A DNA stretch of 64,000 nucleotides from assembly GCA_902624535.1 (NCBI GenBank), contig CACNYF010000001.1, positions 62,001 to 126,000 of the forward strand, given 5' to 3'. This stretch comes from an uncultured Pelagibacteraceae bacterium (GTDB taxonomy: Bacteria; Pseudomonadota; Alphaproteobacteria; Pelagibacterales; Pelagibacteraceae). Below are positions 63,379 through 64,000 of this stretch, piece by piece. Positions within the stretch are counted from its first letter, which is position 1; each line of letters begins with the position of its first letter. The position numbers were made by a program, and so were the translations under genes. The notes beneath the pieces were generated by a model. That model saw only the letters and a list, made by a program, of their open reading frames with translations. It did no database searches and was not told where the DNA came from.

Positions 63379-64000
63379 ATGCATTCTTACGAAATAATAG
63401 ATCATGAATACGATGTCGTAGTTTTAGGAGCTGGTGGATCTGGTTTAAGGGCTGCCGTAGGTTTAAGTGAAGCCGGTTTAAAAACTGCATGTATATCAAA
63501 AGTTTATCCAACTAGAAGCCACACATCTGCTGCTCAAGGAGGAATCTCAGCAGCTTTAGGAAATATGGGTGAAGATGATTGGCGTTGGCACATGTATGAC
63601 ACTGTTAAAGGAGCAGATTGGTTAGGAGACCAAGATAGTATTGAGTATCTATGTAAAGAAGCTCCAAAAGCAGTATTAGAATTAGAAAAATACGGTGTTC
63701 CTTTTAGTAGAACTGAAGATGGTAAAATCTATCAAAGACCATTTGGAGGTATGACTAAAAATTATGGAAATGGAATAGTACAAAGAACTTGTGCAGCAGC
63801 AGATAGAACGGGACATGCTATTTTACATACTTTATATGGACAAGCATTAAAAAGTAATACAGAATTTTTTATCGAATATTTTGCATTAGACTTAATTATG
63901 AAAGATGGGCAATGCAAAGGTTTAATTGCTTGGAATTTAAATGATGGAACAATTCATCGATTTAGATCACACATAACTATTATTGCTACTGGTGGTTATG
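63379..64000 (+). CDS. sdhA: Succinate dehydrogenase flavoprotein subunit, N-terminal part
   Basis: The first 207 codons of SdhA, cut by the window end. The protein starts [20 protein letters not shown]; the FAD loop is [14 protein letters not shown] and the covalent FAD histidine is in SHTSAAQGG near residue 50. FGGMTKNYG and [17 protein letters not shown] are standard SdhA segments. The order sdhC-D-A, presumably followed by sdhB, is conserved in alphaproteobacteria. Confidence 0.96.
   Translation, partial: MHSYEIIDHEYDVVVLGAGGSGLRAAVGLSEAGLKTACISKVYPTRSHTSAAQGGISAALGNMGEDDWRWHMYDTVKGADWLGDQDSIEYLCKEAPKAVLELEKYGVPFSRTEDGKIYQRPFGGMTKNYGNGIVQRTCAAADRTGHAILHTLYGQALKSNTEFFIEYFALDLIMKDGQCKGLIAWNLNDGTIHRFRSHITIIATGGY

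Noticed and set aside
1-64000. Genomic island, prophage, insertion sequence or CRISPR array
   Set aside because: No transposase, integrase, phage or Cas genes, no long direct repeats and no change in base composition were seen anywhere in the window.

Overview
The window looks like chromosomal DNA of a streamlined marine alphaproteobacterium of the SAR11 clade (Candidatus Pelagibacter or a close relative). The grounds are very AT-rich sequence, short or negative gene spacing almost everywhere, no mobile elements, and recognisable SAR11-type loci: a DMSP demethylation cluster (dmdC-dmdB-dmdA), a TRAP 2-oxoacid transporter, ABC uptake operons and a structured leader in front of ffh. The organism call rests on gene content and remembered gene order; no database search was possible. 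No gap without a gene exceeds about 165 bases. I saw no tRNA, rRNA, CRISPR array, insertion sequence or prophage gene.

Layout. 1-3163 (+): end of hemC, then hemD, an MscS-type channel, a YggT protein and folD. 3170-6356 (-): a lipoprotein/lipid-type ABC exporter, whose ATPase start codon overlaps the start codon of the divergent tesA-like esterase (6355). 6970-9740: a metallo-beta-lactamase-fold hydrolase, then (-) a PQQ-type sugar dehydrogenase and an SDR without the usual catalytic tyrosine. 9768-12801: two photolyase-family proteins, a DUF2256 mini-protein not listed by simple ORF length cut-offs (11258-11386), and a small protein with a Cys-rich tail. 12808-17239: argG, an IalB-like secreted protein, an aldo/keto reductase, a Bax-inhibitor-1 protein, DUF2794 and YciB. 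17318-22428: hspQ, an intergenic hairpin RNA candidate, the cytochrome c maturation genes ccmC-D-E-F-G-H, and a PagL-like outer-membrane enzyme.

22437-28375 is a 2-hydroxyacid block: two tandem FMN hydroxyacid dehydrogenases, an aminotransferase, a GlcD/D-lactate dehydrogenase-like flavoprotein and a glyoxylate/hydroxypyruvate reductase-like enzyme. 28482-36334 is an alcohol dehydrogenase plus a complete CUT1 ABC importer of the GlpSTPQV type and an amidase. 36463-41339 is a TRAP transporter resembling TakP systems, with three palindromic elements in its leader and a DctM carrying a C-terminal extension of about 330 residues. 41336-45448 (-): a ketopantoate reductase-like protein, an oxalate-CoA-ligase-like AMP ligase and a gamma-glutamyltransferase without a signal peptide. 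45479-48990 (+): an MFS and a DMT transporter, an anchored alpha/beta hydrolase and an orphan secreted protein.

48983-57063 is the protein-targeting/ribosome/leucine block: ftsY and dapF (-), a structured RNA leader, then ffh, rpsP, trmD, rplS, leuC, leuD, leuB (+), with rimM missing from its usual place. 57096-64000: dmdC, dmdB, dmdA, asd, sdhC, sdhD and the start of sdhA. Together these describe an aerobic heterotroph living on small dissolved organics (2-hydroxy/2-oxo acids, polyols, DMSP) and exposed to light. The features I would look at first are the hspQ-ccmC hairpin, the ffh leader, the photolyase cluster and the extended TRAP permease.
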